The notes under the pieces: generated by a model | The model's input: only the letters and a program-made list of their open reading frames with translations | Told to the model about the DNA's origin: nothing | Database searches by the model: none | Part shown: one piece after another, positions 33,000 through 43,618 of the stretch | Layout of the letters: each line of letters opens with the position of its first letter | Numbering within the stretch: position 1 is the stretch's first letter | Made by a program: the position numbers and the translations under genes | DNA from: Zarea fungicola | Lineage: Eukaryota > Ascomycota > Sordariomycetes > Hypocreales > Cordycipitaceae | NCBI GenBank assembly: GCA_900169235.1 | Contig: FWCC01000288.1 | Coordinates: 50,045-114,044 of the forward strand | Length of the DNA stretch: 64,000 nt | Direction of reading: 5' to 3'

Positions 33000-35215
33000 T
33001 TTTACCATGTGCTTCAGTGAATGGCACCAATATCTTGCTTGGCAGCTGTTTCGAGTTGCCTTGCATCCTGATCCTCAAAACCTCTTGTCTGGCCTCTTTT
33101 ACTTTCTTCAACGCCTGGCCGGCAGTCGATCGGCACAAGGTTTCGAATTCGTGGGCCTTGTTTGATGAACCTCCGCCTTCCTCAGCGCCCGGTCGGCAGT
33201 CGATCGGAAGTTTGTGAGTGACTCAGCTTCGTACGGCATTTTCAAGCTCGATATCGACCTGCAGCGTATCGGCATACAGGTTTCGAATTCGTGGGCCTTC
33301 CGGCCTGGTCCTCAACCATTTTGCCTAGCCTGTATTCCTACAACGCCCGGCTGGCAGTCGATCAGAAGCTATCTCGACTCAACTTCGTACAGAATTTTCA
33401 AGCTCAATGTCCATCTGCAGCTTATCGGCATACAAGTTTTCGAATTCGTGGGCCTTGTTTGATGAACCTGCAGCCTGATCCCTCCAACTTCTTCAGCGCG
33501 GTCGGCAGTCAATCGACAGTGTGTGAGCGACTCAGCTTCCTACGGCATTTTCAAGCTCGATATCGACCTGCAGCTTATCGGCGTACAGGTTTTAAATTCG
33601 TAGGTCGTGCAGCCTGATCCTCAACCCATTTGCCTGGCCTCTACTTCCTCGGCGCCAGTCGGCAGTCGATCGGAAAACTGCCATTATAAACTGTTAACGA
33701 ATGCTCCCCCAGATTATGACATGAGGGGCGATTCACCTTTAGATGTAGCACAAATGATTGCCAACGGACCCCCGTTTTTTCATAACTCGCCTCGCGGCGT
33801 CAGAGGCGGTAGAAGTGGCCGCGGCGGAAAGAAAACCGAGGTGGAAAGACGGCCAAAGGATCGAAGGCTGCTTTCTCTGCTGACGGTCTGATCTTGACCC
33901 AGCTTCTTACAGCATTTTCAAGCTCAATATCGACCTGCAGCTCATCGGAATACAAGGTTTCGAATTCGTGGGCATTTCTGGCCTCTTCTACCTCCTTCAA
34001 TCCAGGTCGACAGTCAAAGTTTATAGTATTGACAGCTTCGTACATCATTTCAAGCTCAATATCGACCTGCAGCTTATCGGCATGCAGGGTTTCAAGTCGT
34101 GGGCCTTCCAGCCTGATCTTCAGACCATCTTGCCTGGCCTCCTCCATAGATTGGGAGGCCTGTGATCTTGACTCGGCACTTTGTAGAGCATTCTCAATAT
34201 CAACCGCAGCTTATTGGCGGAAAACGGTTTAAATTCGTGGACCGTATTGCTGGTTTTATAGAACAATTCTCGGAAAGGCCTTTGTCTGACCTCTTCTACT
34301 TCCTCAGCGCCTGCTCGACAGTCGATCGGGGCGCCTGTGATCTCGGCCGACTCGACACTTCCAGCAGCATCCTGGCCTCTTATCCTCGACGCTTGGTCGG
34401 CAGTCGATGGGAAGGCTGATCTCGATTCAGCATAGCATTCCTGAGCTTAAATCAACGGCAGCTTATTAGCGTAAAATACGGCATAAGTCTCGGAAAAGCC
34501 TCTGCCTGGCCTCTTCTACTTTGCGCCTGGTCGGCAGGACTGGAAGCTTGTAGTTTTGACTCAGCTTTTTACAGCATTTTCAAGCTCAATATCGACCTGC
34601 AGCTTACCGGATACAAGGTTTCGAATTCGTGGGCCTTATTTGATGAACTTCTAGCCTGATCCTTCTTACAGCATTTTAAGTTCAATATCGACCTGCAGCT
34701 TATCGGCATACAAGTTTTCGAATTCGTGGGCCCTTTGTCTGGCCTCTTCTGCTTCCTCAGCGCCTGCTCGGCAGTCGATCGGGAGGCTTGTGATTTTGAC
34801 TCTGCTGTACAGCATTTTCAAGCTCGATATCAATCGCAGTTACCGGCAAAAGAGTGTTTCAGATTCGTGGACCCGTGCTTGGCCTCTTCTACTTCCTCAG
34901 TGCCTGCTCGGCAGTCGATCGGGGAGCCTGTGATCTCACTCACTTCCTCGTGATGACGCTTCGGCCTCGTAATGCTGTTCATTGGCTACGCATTCATCAA
35001 TGCGTGCCTGCAACGCAGTCTCTCTCTGCCGTAGTTATAGCCAGCTCTAACTTCTGATTGGAAAGATGAATCTTGGACAGCTTGTCTAATTCGTCTTTGC
35101 CTTTCTGTTAATCTCCTTGAATTCATTGAGATGGGCTATAATGTCGACGACAATGTTGGTAAGTATGTTGTGGATTGCTGCAACATCTTCAAAGAGCTCG
35201 TTAAAGCCTCCATAT
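33000..35215 (-). pseudogene. Minus-strand relic of the coiled-coil gene with expanded central module
   Basis: Read on the minus strand, 35215-34990 is close to the first 250 bp of the gene at 28441. Shared stretches include TTTAACGAGCTCTTTGAAGA and CAGGCACGCATTGAT, with small indels that break the frame. From about 34980 down to 33000 the sequence becomes a tandem array of a 130-160 bp unit coding, where open, for FETLYADKLQVDIELENAV and a downstream IDCR..EEVEEAR segment. About 190 bp of unrelated DNA interrupts the array at roughly 33690-33890. Confidence 0.65.
33240..34980 (-). repeat. Degenerate tandem array, about 130-160 bp unit, at least ten copies
   Basis: The marker GACCTGCAGCTTATCGGCAT (with drift) occurs at about 33261, 33417, 33570, 33937, 34069, 34206, 34458, 34609, 34694 and 34836. 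Each unit also carries TTCGAATTCGTGGGCC and GTCGGCAGTCGATCGG. Spacings are mostly 132-156 bp, with gaps where units are lost or interrupted. Confidence 0.88.
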
Positions 35216-35385
35216 TGTGGCTATCGTGACTGTTGTGACTGTTGCGGGTGTTGTGTTTGTTGCGGTTGTTGTTGTTTTAGAAAAAGCGCAGAGCAACAAG
35301 TGAGGGGCATGTGACGGTGGCTGCCATAATGCCTTCAAGAACGGCCTGATCCATAGCAAATCGTTCCGATCTGGTTCAGAGGCAT

Positions 35386-35610
35386 GCTGCATCATCATGG
35401 CAACATCCGACCGTCACCGTCGTCGCTGTCGTCACCCCGTCCTCACCCGTCGTATCATCACCGCCCTCGACATTCAACACTAAGCTTGCGTCACGACTGC
35501 TGCCGGTAGCAATGGCTGCATCATCATGGCAACGTCCGACCGTCACCGTGGTCACCGTCGTATCATCACCGCCCTCGACATCAAACAGCGAGCTCGCGTC
35601 GGGGCTCTGC
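35386..35610. repeat. Direct duplication, unit about 130 bp
   Basis: GCTGCATCATCATGGCAAC followed by TCCGACCGTCACCG occurs at about 35386 and 35516, each followed by GTATCATCACCGCCCTCGAC. A weaker third copy begins near 35750. Confidence 0.8.
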
Positions 35611-35799
35611 GTCCTCAGCCGTGCTGAATAGCGTGCTTGAAGTGTACCGACGGTTGGACTTCGTTCTGCGGCTTTCGCTTAACGCAGCCATCAAACTTAG
35701 AAGAGTCATTGGTTCCCTCGGTCACGACTGCTGCCGCTCTAGCAACAGGCTCCATCATGGTCACATCCAACTCCGTCGCTGTTGCCGCTGTTTTTACTG

Positions 35800-35920
35800 T
35801 TGCCGTTGTTGTTATTGTTGTTATTGTTGTTACCGTTGTTACTGTTGTTACTGTTGTTACTGTTGTTACTGTTGTTACTGTTGTTACTGTTGTTACTGTT
35901 GTTACTGTTGTTACGGCTGT
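35800..35920. repeat. (GTTGTTACT)n 9-bp microsatellite
   Basis: About a dozen near-perfect copies of a GTTGTTACT/GTTGTTATT unit. It creates long open frames of leucine or valine-threonine repeats that are not evidence for a gene. Confidence 0.92.
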
Positions 35921-36079
35921 CGCTGTTTCATGGCCTGATCCATAATTGTTCCGATTTGATTCAGATGTATAATACGCACGTCTCTATCTGTATGCACTCG
36001 TTCCACTGCTTCACAGCCTGGTCCATGGCAAATCTTTTTCGACCTGTATGCATTCGTTCCAGTGCTCTACAGCCTGGTC

Positions 36080-37760
36080 CATTGCAAATCTTTTTCGATC
36101 TGGTTCAGGCGCATGATCTGCGCCAGCGAATGCTCTCTTGCGGGAGATGTTGCTCGCCCGAGAATTCGCGCGGCAGGGCAGGGACTGGCCGAAGCAGAAA
36201 TTCTTGTTCCTGAACAGGTGCGAAATGCTCCTTTCGTGAGATTTAAGAATCCACACGGCATGCAGTAGACTTTAAAGTAGAAAGTCCTGTCCTTAGACAG
36301 ACGTTTAAACGCATAATCAGCACCAGCGAATGCTCTCTTTCGGGAGATGTTGCTCACCCGAGAATTGGCACGACAGGCAGCACTGGCCGAAGCATTCCTG
36401 TTCCCGAATACGGTGGTACACAATGCTGCCGATGTATCCCACATGTCCGATCGTATGCGTTTCTTATTTCAGGAAGATGGCTGTGCTTCCATCTTCCTGC
36501 TTCACCTTTCTAAGAGAAACTGGGGACGATAATGTCGCTGCAGCTTGCGACTTCCGTCTCAGCCACAGGTCGACAGTTGAGCTCTGCCCTGCAGCTTTCA
36601 CTCGGTAGCTGAGTTAGCCTTCTCTGCATGCACTTATTCCAGTGCTGGCCTGGTCCGTCTTTTCAGGTCCGGTTCAGACCATGATCTGCGCCAGCGAATG
36701 CTCTCAGGAGATGTTGCCCGAGACTTCGCACGCAGGCAGCACTGGCCGAAGCATTCCTGTTACCAAATACGGCGGTACTCAATTCGGCTAATGATGTATC
36801 CGACATGTCTGATCGTATGCGTTTAAATTTCAGGAAGATGGCTGTGCTTCCATCTTCCTGCTTCACTTTCGGAAACTGGTGACGATAATTTGCGGCAGTT
36901 TGCGACACTCGAAAGTGAGCTTTGCCTTGCAGCTTTCGCTTAGAAGGTCATATAGGTAGCTGAGTGTTCATTTCTGTCGTAGACCGTAGTTTCTTTGTGG
37001 TCTATCTGTATGCCTTCATTCCAATGCCACCCTGTCCGTGGCATATCTTTTTCGATCTGGTTCAGACGCATGATGGTCTGGCCACCGAATGCTCTTTTGT
37101 GAGATGTTGCTCGCTCGAGAATGTGTGCGGCGGACTGTCCGAAGTAGAAGTTGCTGTTCCTGTACGGGGTGGGCTTCTTCAGCCTGGTGTGAAGACCAGT
37201 ACGTGTAACGGAGTTGTTGATTGGCATCTACTTGGAGCATCTCGACGGTCGGTGGGCTTTGCAGCTTCTGTATGCTTCATTCCAATGCGCCTGGTCCGTG
37301 GCAAATCTTTTCGATCTGGTTCAGACGCATGACGATCTGCGTTACCGAATACTCTTTCGTGAGATGTTGCTCGCTCGAGAATCCGTACGGCGGAGCATCT
37401 CGCGATAGTTCCAGCCGAGATTCTCATGCAGATTTGTCGGGCTGCCGTTGTGGATATTTGTTGTACCTTGCTGCGATGATGATCTAACTGTCGGACCTAG
37501 TATGCGTTTGTAACCATGTCATCTTACCAGCGCTCTTTAAATTTTAGTGGAATTGGCTGAGCTTCCATCTTCTGCTTCAATTTCAGAAACTGGTGACGAT
37601 AATTTGGGCAGCTTGCGACTCTCCTCTCAGTGAGCTTCGCCCTGCGGCTTCTGTATGCTTCATTCAAATGCGGTCCGTGGCAAATCTTTTCGATCTGGTT
37701 CAGACGCATGATGCACTGAATAGTCTTTGTGAGTTGCTCAAGAATCCGTACGGGGGAGTA
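36080..37760. repeat. Second degenerate array, 200-390 bp spacing, at least six copies
   Basis: The marker GAGATGTTGCTCGCYCGAGA (with drift) lies at about 36144, 36344, 36708, 37101, 37361 and 37730. Each is preceded by TCGATCTGGTTCAGACGCAT. Between them, GGAAGATGGCTGTGCTTCC and GAAACTGGTGACGATAAT recur. Minus-strand pieces such as YRHQFLKLKQ appear in more than one copy, suggesting a formerly coding minus-strand unit. All frames are broken. Confidence 0.82.
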
Positions 37761-37851
37761 TCGAAGCAGATTTCTTCCGATCGACAGGCAGATGCATTCT
37801 GCCGCTGGTGCGTACCAATGCAGTGCGATTGGCCTTCCATGGCAATCGGTT

Positions 37852-38085
37852 CTATCTGGATGTTATCGGTACCAGCGGATGCTTCGTGAGCGGCGTCTGA
37901 AGCCGAAATTCCTGCTCCTGACACGATCTAGTAGACTTGCGTTGCGGAGTTGCTATTCGTCTCAACTGCCACGATTGCTTTGGAGCACCTAATGGTCGAG
38001 CCGCCTTGCAGTTTCGTTTAGCATCTTGCTCCATCTGATATTCATATGGGTATCCTGAAGGTGCTCGATTCTGCAATGCTGACAT
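37852..38085 (-). pseudogene. Possible N-terminal relic of the second array's gene
   Basis: A 77-residue minus-strand frame starting MSALQNRAPSGYPYEYQMEQ, Gln/Arg-rich, lies at the 5' side of the minus-oriented array. It may be the start of the gene whose internal unit was amplified. The link is inferred from position and orientation only. Confidence 0.25.
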
Positions 38086-38662
38086 GTATGGGCTGTTGTG
38101 ACTGATGGACGTTTATGCCGGATCGAGGAACGGACAACGGTGTTTGCTTTGTTTGCGTTGAATATCCCTTTTAATCAGGAAGGAGCACCTGACTCCACTT
38201 TAAAAGTTCAAGTTAATAATTATAGTTTTCAAATAATAATAAAAAACGATGATTAGCTATTTTAATATTAATTTAGGCTTTATTTTATAAGAAGGGTCAT
38301 TACATTGTACATTTCATGCGTGTATTGCAGTATGTATCCGTCTTCACTAATCTATGGAGCCAACACGCGACTAAGACCGATTGGGCCCTCGCAAAGACAC
38401 GGCATATTAATTTGGCAGTACCGGGATGGTGCGACGCTCAAAGAAGAAAAAAAGCCTCTGCTTCTCAGATTGGCTAGAAATTAAGCTAACTGCCAAGACA
38501 TGGGGATGGTAGGTCATTGGCGGCCTGCAGTTTTCAGCTGCGACACTAGGCTGGCGTCCAGTCTCAGCTCAGGAAACCGCCAAACAGGGACAAGGCAATG
38601 ACCCTTCATGGCGAAAACTTCAAGGACCCGGGCTGAACCATTCATACTGACAACTGACTGCC
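38086..38662. other. AT-rich spacer and upstream region of the CFEM gene
   Basis: AT-rich at 38210-38300; no gene seen. I looked for an upstream exon encoding a signal peptide for the next gene and found none. Confidence 0.5.
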
Positions 38663-39468
38663 ATGTCTGGCTTCGACGTCTTTAGTGGTTGCCAGAAAGG
38701 ATGCATCCAGCCGGTGATGAAGGGCATCGGTTGCGATGAGACTGACTTTAAATGCTTCTGCTCCAAGGATGTACCGTCCGATCTTGGGCTTCAGATGGTT
38801 AGCTGCATGGTTTCCAACTGTTTGTCGGATTCCCTGGGTGAGTACTGCGGCCCTATTTGCGAGTCGGGCTAACAGGGGCAGATCTAAATCTTCAGTCGAC
38901 GCTGGTTGCAGCATGCAAAAAGGCTGGAGTGACAGTATCGGCCGGGTCGGACCTGCTGGGCGGGCTGGACGGTGTAAGCTCTACGCCGTCGGCTGGGCAG
39001 ACATCTACATCAGGCTCAGCGGCCACAACGGCCACGAATGCGCAGAGTAGTGCATATTCGACAGGACCGACAGCATCACAGACATCGCAGCCATCGGACA
39101 CGTCACAGCCATCGGGCACGTCGTCACAGGGCGGTAGCGCCAGCACATCCAAGTCGGGTCTATCTGCCGGCGCGGCAGCCGGAATCGGTGTTGCTGGTGC
39201 CGTCATAGCAATGCTGCTGCTGATTGGTGCCTTTTTCATCTGGAGGCGCAGGAAGCGCGCACCGGCAACGGCTACGGACGGAGCGTCAGGAGAGGGACCG
39301 GGTGAGCTGCATGGAGCGGGCGTCTATGAGGTGCACGGCAGCTACAACCACACTCCCGAGGCCGAAGCCAAGCATCCATCCGCCGTATCGAGTCCGTCAC
39401 CTTTCAAGCCGGCGACGACGCCTGTTTACGAGCTGCCTGCCGAAGTGGACAAGCCTGCAACTAAATGA
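38663..39468 (+). CDS. CFEM-domain single-pass membrane protein
   Basis: Exons 38663-38837 and 38882-39468 around a 44-nt intron; 253 residues. The CFEM domain fills residues 8-74 with eight cysteines (10, 14, 24, 31, 33, 48, 53, 70) and the CDETDFKCFC core whose Asp28 is in the usual haem-iron position. A Ser/Thr-rich spacer (about 90-150) leads to a transmembrane helix at 151-178 (GAVIAMLLLIGAFFIW), a basic stop-transfer RRRKR and a short cytoplasmic tail. CFEM proteins act in haem capture, adhesion or signalling. No N-terminal signal peptide is visible in this model, which is odd for an extracellular domain, so the 5' end may be incomplete. An alternative acceptor at 38895 would break the frame. 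Confidence 0.8.
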
Positions 39469-39760
39469 GCACAAGACCCTGCGAAGCAGTAACACTCGGG
39501 CGTAGATCTTCTGCCGTTGCGATGCTTGCCTGTTCCTGTACCATATTCTTCAATTGTATCCTAGAAGTGGTAAATGAGTTTCAGCGCGTTACATATCAAT
39601 TATCCAGTTAATATCGCAAACAGCCTAGAATGACATAAAAGTTGACCATGCTATTTTACGTTAATCTTGATACGAAAGAACGCAGATGGGCATATATATG
39701 TTTATGTATAATATGTATAATATGTATAACATGTATAATATGTATAATATGTATGACGCG
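39469..39760. other. Convergent 3' spacer
   Basis: Holds a short TATGTATAA tandem repeat; no gene. Confidence 0.6.
39704..39756. repeat. TATGTATAA tandem repeat
   Basis: Five to six copies of a 9-10 bp AT-rich unit. Confidence 0.85.
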
Positions 39761-40709
39761 TCAAGGCAAGCAAGTCAGTAGGCTCTTGAGCTTGTCAAGC
39801 ACAACCTGCTGCTTCGCCACGTCATTCATCGTCGTCTTGTCGCTGGCATCACCAATGCTGATCGAAATGTAGCAGCCCGATTGGTCCTCCACATGATGCT
39901 CCGTTGGGAGGCGCGTGCTGCCACACCAATTGACATCCTTGCTGGAAAAGACGCCCGGGTTGATGCGGCTCAGCACCCAGTGGAAGCTCCCCGCATCCGG
40001 GCACGCGTCCGTCACATGCGGAAAGTTGACATTGAGAAAGACGCCGTCTGGAAGATACGGCTTCCCGGACGCGATGACGGCGTTGGTCAGGTTCGTCGCC
40101 AGCTCCCCGTACACGGCGCTGGACCTGGGCACGGGGGAGGTGTCCCAGCGGAAGCGCGTGTCGTCGGCGCCGGAAAACGCAATGGCGGGGATCTTGGCTG
40201 TGTGGACGGCGTAGGCGGCGGCGCCGACGGTGCCGGAAAAGGGCACGGAGAGGAAGAGGTTGGAGCCGACGTTAGGCCCGGTGACGGCGAGGTCGGGGCC
40301 GGCGCCGCCCCAGAGCTGGGGGCCGAATGTGTCGATGCCGTACTTGATGGCGGTGACGGGGAAGGAGTTTACCCAGTTGAGGTCCGGCCGGGTGGCATTG
40401 TGTCCGACAGGGCCGGAGCGGGCAGGGCAGGAGTTGTACTCGCAGGGATCGTCCCGGTTCGTGGGCTTTGCGTCGCTAGAGCCTGCGTAATGGTGAGTCA
40501 AGGGAAATAGATTCTGCGCCGGGCAACATACCGGTGCCAGATTTATTTTCTGCAGGGCAAGACAGGACGACGTCGTGGCCGGAGGCTCGGAGCCCATCGT
40601 TCAGCGAGCGGGCATAGAGTTCGGCCCAGCCATCGTCGTTGCCTTGGACAATGCGGATGCCCTGTACAGTGAGCGCCTGTAGGACGGCGAGTGCGATTGA
40701 AGCTTTCAT
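39761..40709 (-). CDS. Secreted SurE-like acid phosphatase/nucleotidase
   Basis: Two exons on the minus strand, 40709-40532 and 40482-39761, with a 49-nt intron; 299 residues. A signal peptide is likely (MKASIALAVLQALTVQG). The SurE metal-binding motif follows as IVQGNDDGWAELYARSLNDG with adjacent Asp residues. VVLSCPAENKSGTGSS carries the second conserved loop, and LAVTGPNVGSNLF the third. The C-terminal DGVFLNVNFPH is also typical. SurE enzymes are divalent-metal-dependent nucleotide/acid phosphatases; fungal secreted forms are annotated as acid phosphatases. A role in extracellular phosphate release is inferred. Confidence 0.88.
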
Positions 40710-41964
40710 GGCTGCGTAAAGACTGGTCTGGGGAGACTGTAGAGTCGAGGGCGACGGTCGGTTTTATGCATTCGGGCCGTAAAGTAAGCCCCGCGGCCTC
40801 CCAGCACATCATGGCCGAAACTGGCAAGTAACATCCCAGATTCATCAATTCCCTCGGCTGGGCGCAGTAAATCGTTCCTGTCTCTCAGCGGCCGCCAAGC
40901 CAGCCTATAAGCTGACTGGTGCCACAAATAGCAGCTGCATTGACTAGCAAATTAATTTTAGCATACCGGTGTCCTATTCGGTCTAGGTCCGCCAATGGAG
41001 AGGTAGCATTTATATTGTGCTGTGTCAAGCAGGAAAGGAGAGGTGCGCAGAAGCAACAATCCAAACTGGCACGTATTTCGAGGCGGTCATATTGTAGCAA
41101 GTATACGAGCGTCTATTCATGAAGGAGTGAGATGGATGCCAGCATATTATAACGAGCCACTATCTAACTAGGTACGGCATCAAGACAGTGTGGCTATTTC
41201 CATCTCCCTGCCAGTACGAAGAAGCATGCATTTTATTGCAAAATGAGGTTACTGCACATGAATTCTTTTTATGATTGCAGATGGAGGTGGCAGGCCGGAT
41301 GTCAACCTCACCATGCTGTCAAAGCAAGTCAGCTACAGCGCTGGCTTCAGCTGTCCGCCCCTGTAAACAGCCCTGAAGGTAACGTTCTCCACCCCTCAAC
41401 CCCTCTAGCCACATGTTAGCGCCGTCTAACCGCCACTAGCGATGCCAAGGATGCAGCCACTTGCACATTTTCACATGATTTATGCAACGCTGCGGCCTGG
41501 ACGAGTATCTTCTGAGGTGCCAAAACGGTTGACAACCGATATTGCCGTTGAGTTTCTTTGATTCTCCCCTGTCTACTTTAGCTATCAATTCAGGCCAGAT
41601 TGGGCCTGTTAATCAATCATCTGTCCTCGTCAACCAGAGTCACTGCAAACGGCTGCCCCTCTTCCGCCTCCCCCGGCCTCACCCTTGTCACCAACGACCC
41701 CTCAGATCATATTATTGACGTCCGACAAGCCGACCAGGGAGGAAAGAAACAGCCCATTATCCTCCAACACGTCATCAGACTAATACCCGAGTGGCGCAAC
41801 AAAAATCTAGCTGCCTGTTGGCACTCAGCTCCAGGCTCCAGATCTTGACAACCGGTGGGACCATCCCCAGAAAAGCTGTTGACTTGGCTTCCACGACGCC
41901 ACCTCATCGCTCCCGCTGCAGGCTCAGCGCCGTCCTTCATAAATACTCGTCCTCATCCAAAACC
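40710..41964. other. Divergent intergenic region upstream of the phosphatase and GGPP synthase genes
   Basis: About 1.25 kb with no supported gene. The GGPP synthase frame is open upstream to 41791, but that part lacks the character of coding sequence and is treated as leader. Confidence 0.55.
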
Positions 41965-43320
41965 ATGGGTCTAGAAGCCCCGACTATGGAATCATCCGCT
42001 CCAGACAACCACAACAGCAGCTCCACACACCAGAGACAGGTATCCCTCGACCGCACGACACCAGCACCACCACCAGGCACATTGCCGACACGGACGTCGT
42101 CCAACCCTCTCTCGCTGCCCTCGGCGATCCCCCCTCGCACCTCTAGCAACGCCGGCGGCCGGGCTTCGAATCACGGGCAGCAGCCGAGCCTCTCCTCCAT
42201 TGCCGCACCCGTGGCCGGCCCTTCGACATCCTCGCCCCGGTACTCGGGCTCACCCGAAGACCGATCGTCGTCGAAGCAGAAGCATACTCACAGCACCTCC
42301 ATCTCTTCGCTCAAACAACCCACGAGACAGAGTTCCGCCATCATGCAGCACCAGCTCTCGCCCACGATCCCGCTCGACCCTGCCCGGTATGCCACCGAGG
42401 ACCTGCACTTCACGCCGCAGCGGTCCTGGACTGCCGACAAGGAGCGCATTGTCCGTGCCCCCTTCAACTACATTATAAGCCACCCTGGCAAGGATATTCG
42501 CTCACAGCTCATCTCGGCGTTCAACGCCTGGCTGCAGGTGCCCCCCGGGAGCCTCGACGTCATCACCCGCGTGGTGGGCATGCTGCATGAGTCGTCGCTG
42601 CTCGTCGACGACGTGCAGGACAACTCGGAGCTCCGCCGGGGCTTCCCCGTGGCGCACAACATATTTGGCGTCGCGCAGACAATCAACTCGGCCAATTACA
42701 TTTACTTTACCGCCCTGCAGGAGCTGCTGAAGCTGCAGAACCAGCACGTGCTTGCCACCTTTGCCGACGAGCTGGTCAACCTGCACCGCGGGCAGGGCAT
42801 GGATCTCTTTTGGCGTGACACCCTCACGTGCCCCTCCGAGGACGACTACCTCGAAATGGTGGGGAACAAGACCGCGGGCCTCTTCCGGTTGGGCATCAAG
42901 CTCATGCAGGCCGAGTCGGCCGCGAGCCCGCCGCTCGACTACGTGCCGCTCGTCAACCTCATTGGCCTCATCTTCCAGATCCGCGACGACTACGTCAACC
43001 TGGTGTCGGAGGAGTACTCGGTGCACAAGGGCATGTGCGAGGACCTGACGGAAGGCAAGTTTTCGTTTCCCATTATTCACAGCATACGATCCAACCCGTC
43101 GGATCTGCAGCTGGTGAATATCCTCCAGCAAAAGACGACGGATGTCCAGGTCAAGCGGTATGCCGTCACGTACATGGAGGGCACGGGGAGCTTTGCCTAT
43201 ACCCGAAGAGTGATTTCGACACTGATTGAGCGGGCCAGGGCGCTGACGGTCGAGCTGGATAATGGACGGGGGCAGCAAGGTGGGATCATGGCCATTTTGG
43301 ACAAGATGGCTGTGGAGTGA
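41965..43320 (+). CDS. ggs1: Geranylgeranyl diphosphate synthase
   Basis: Intronless, 451 residues. The first 130 residues are disordered Ser/Pro/Thr. The prenyltransferase domain follows: [20 protein letters not shown], the first Asp-rich motif DDVQD (215-219) with NSELRRG, then [10 protein letters not shown], and the second Asp-rich motif DDYVN (341-345). The C-terminal half contains [15 protein letters not shown], characteristic of fungal GGPP synthases. It condenses FPP with IPP to make C20 GGPP for protein prenylation, ubiquinone side chains, carotenoids or diterpenes. No terpene cyclase or P450 lies nearby, so a primary-metabolism role is likely. Start chosen at MGLEAPTME. Confidence 0.92.
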   Translation: MGLEAPTMESSAPDNHNSSSTHQRQVSLDRTTPAPPPGTLPTRTSSNPLSLPSAIPPRTSSNAGGRASNHGQQPSLSSIAAPVAGPSTSSPRYSGSPEDRSSSKQKHTHSTSISSLKQPTRQSSAIMQHQLSPTIPLDPARYATEDLHFTPQRSWTADKERIVRAPFNYIISHPGKDIRSQLISAFNAWLQVPPGSLDVITRVVGMLHESSLLVDDVQDNSELRRGFPVAHNIFGVAQTINSANYIYFTALQELLKLQNQHVLATFADELVNLHRGQGMDLFWRDTLTCPSEDDYLEMVGNKTAGLFRLGIKLMQAESAASPPLDYVPLVNLIGLIFQIRDDYVNLVSEEYSVHKGMCEDLTEGKFSFPIIHSIRSNPSDLQLVNILQQKTTDVQVKRYAVTYMEGTGSFAYTRRVISTLIERARALTVELDNGRGQQGGIMAILDKMAVE

Positions 43321-43618
43321 ACGGTGGCGAATTGCTGATTTTCTAATGTTAAATCTTGCATGCCGCACTGGTGCGCAAAGATAAATGGGAGCATATATAG
43401 CGGTATTTTATTTTCAGACATGTATGTCATCAGGCCGGCATCACTACGCAAATAGTTATAACAAATACTACAACAGTTTACTCACTCTTCCCTTCCAAAT
43501 GAAGCCTTGTTTGCTTCAATGCAAATAATAAATAAATCCATTTCTCATTACGAGTCGTCAATAGTTTACAGTATGTTACAGGATCTCTCCAATCCATAAA
43601 GAGAAACAAAGACGGGCA
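43321..43618. other. Convergent 3' spacer
   Basis: AT-rich; nothing notable. Confidence 0.6.

Noticed and set aside
35621..36213. Open frames of poly-Leu, poly-Cys or Val-Thr repeats
   Set aside because: Products of the 9-bp microsatellite, not genes; also not a CRISPR array because there are no distinct spacers.
42502..43368. 288-residue minus-strand open frame
   Set aside because: Antisense to GGPP synthase, whose catalytic motifs are clear.
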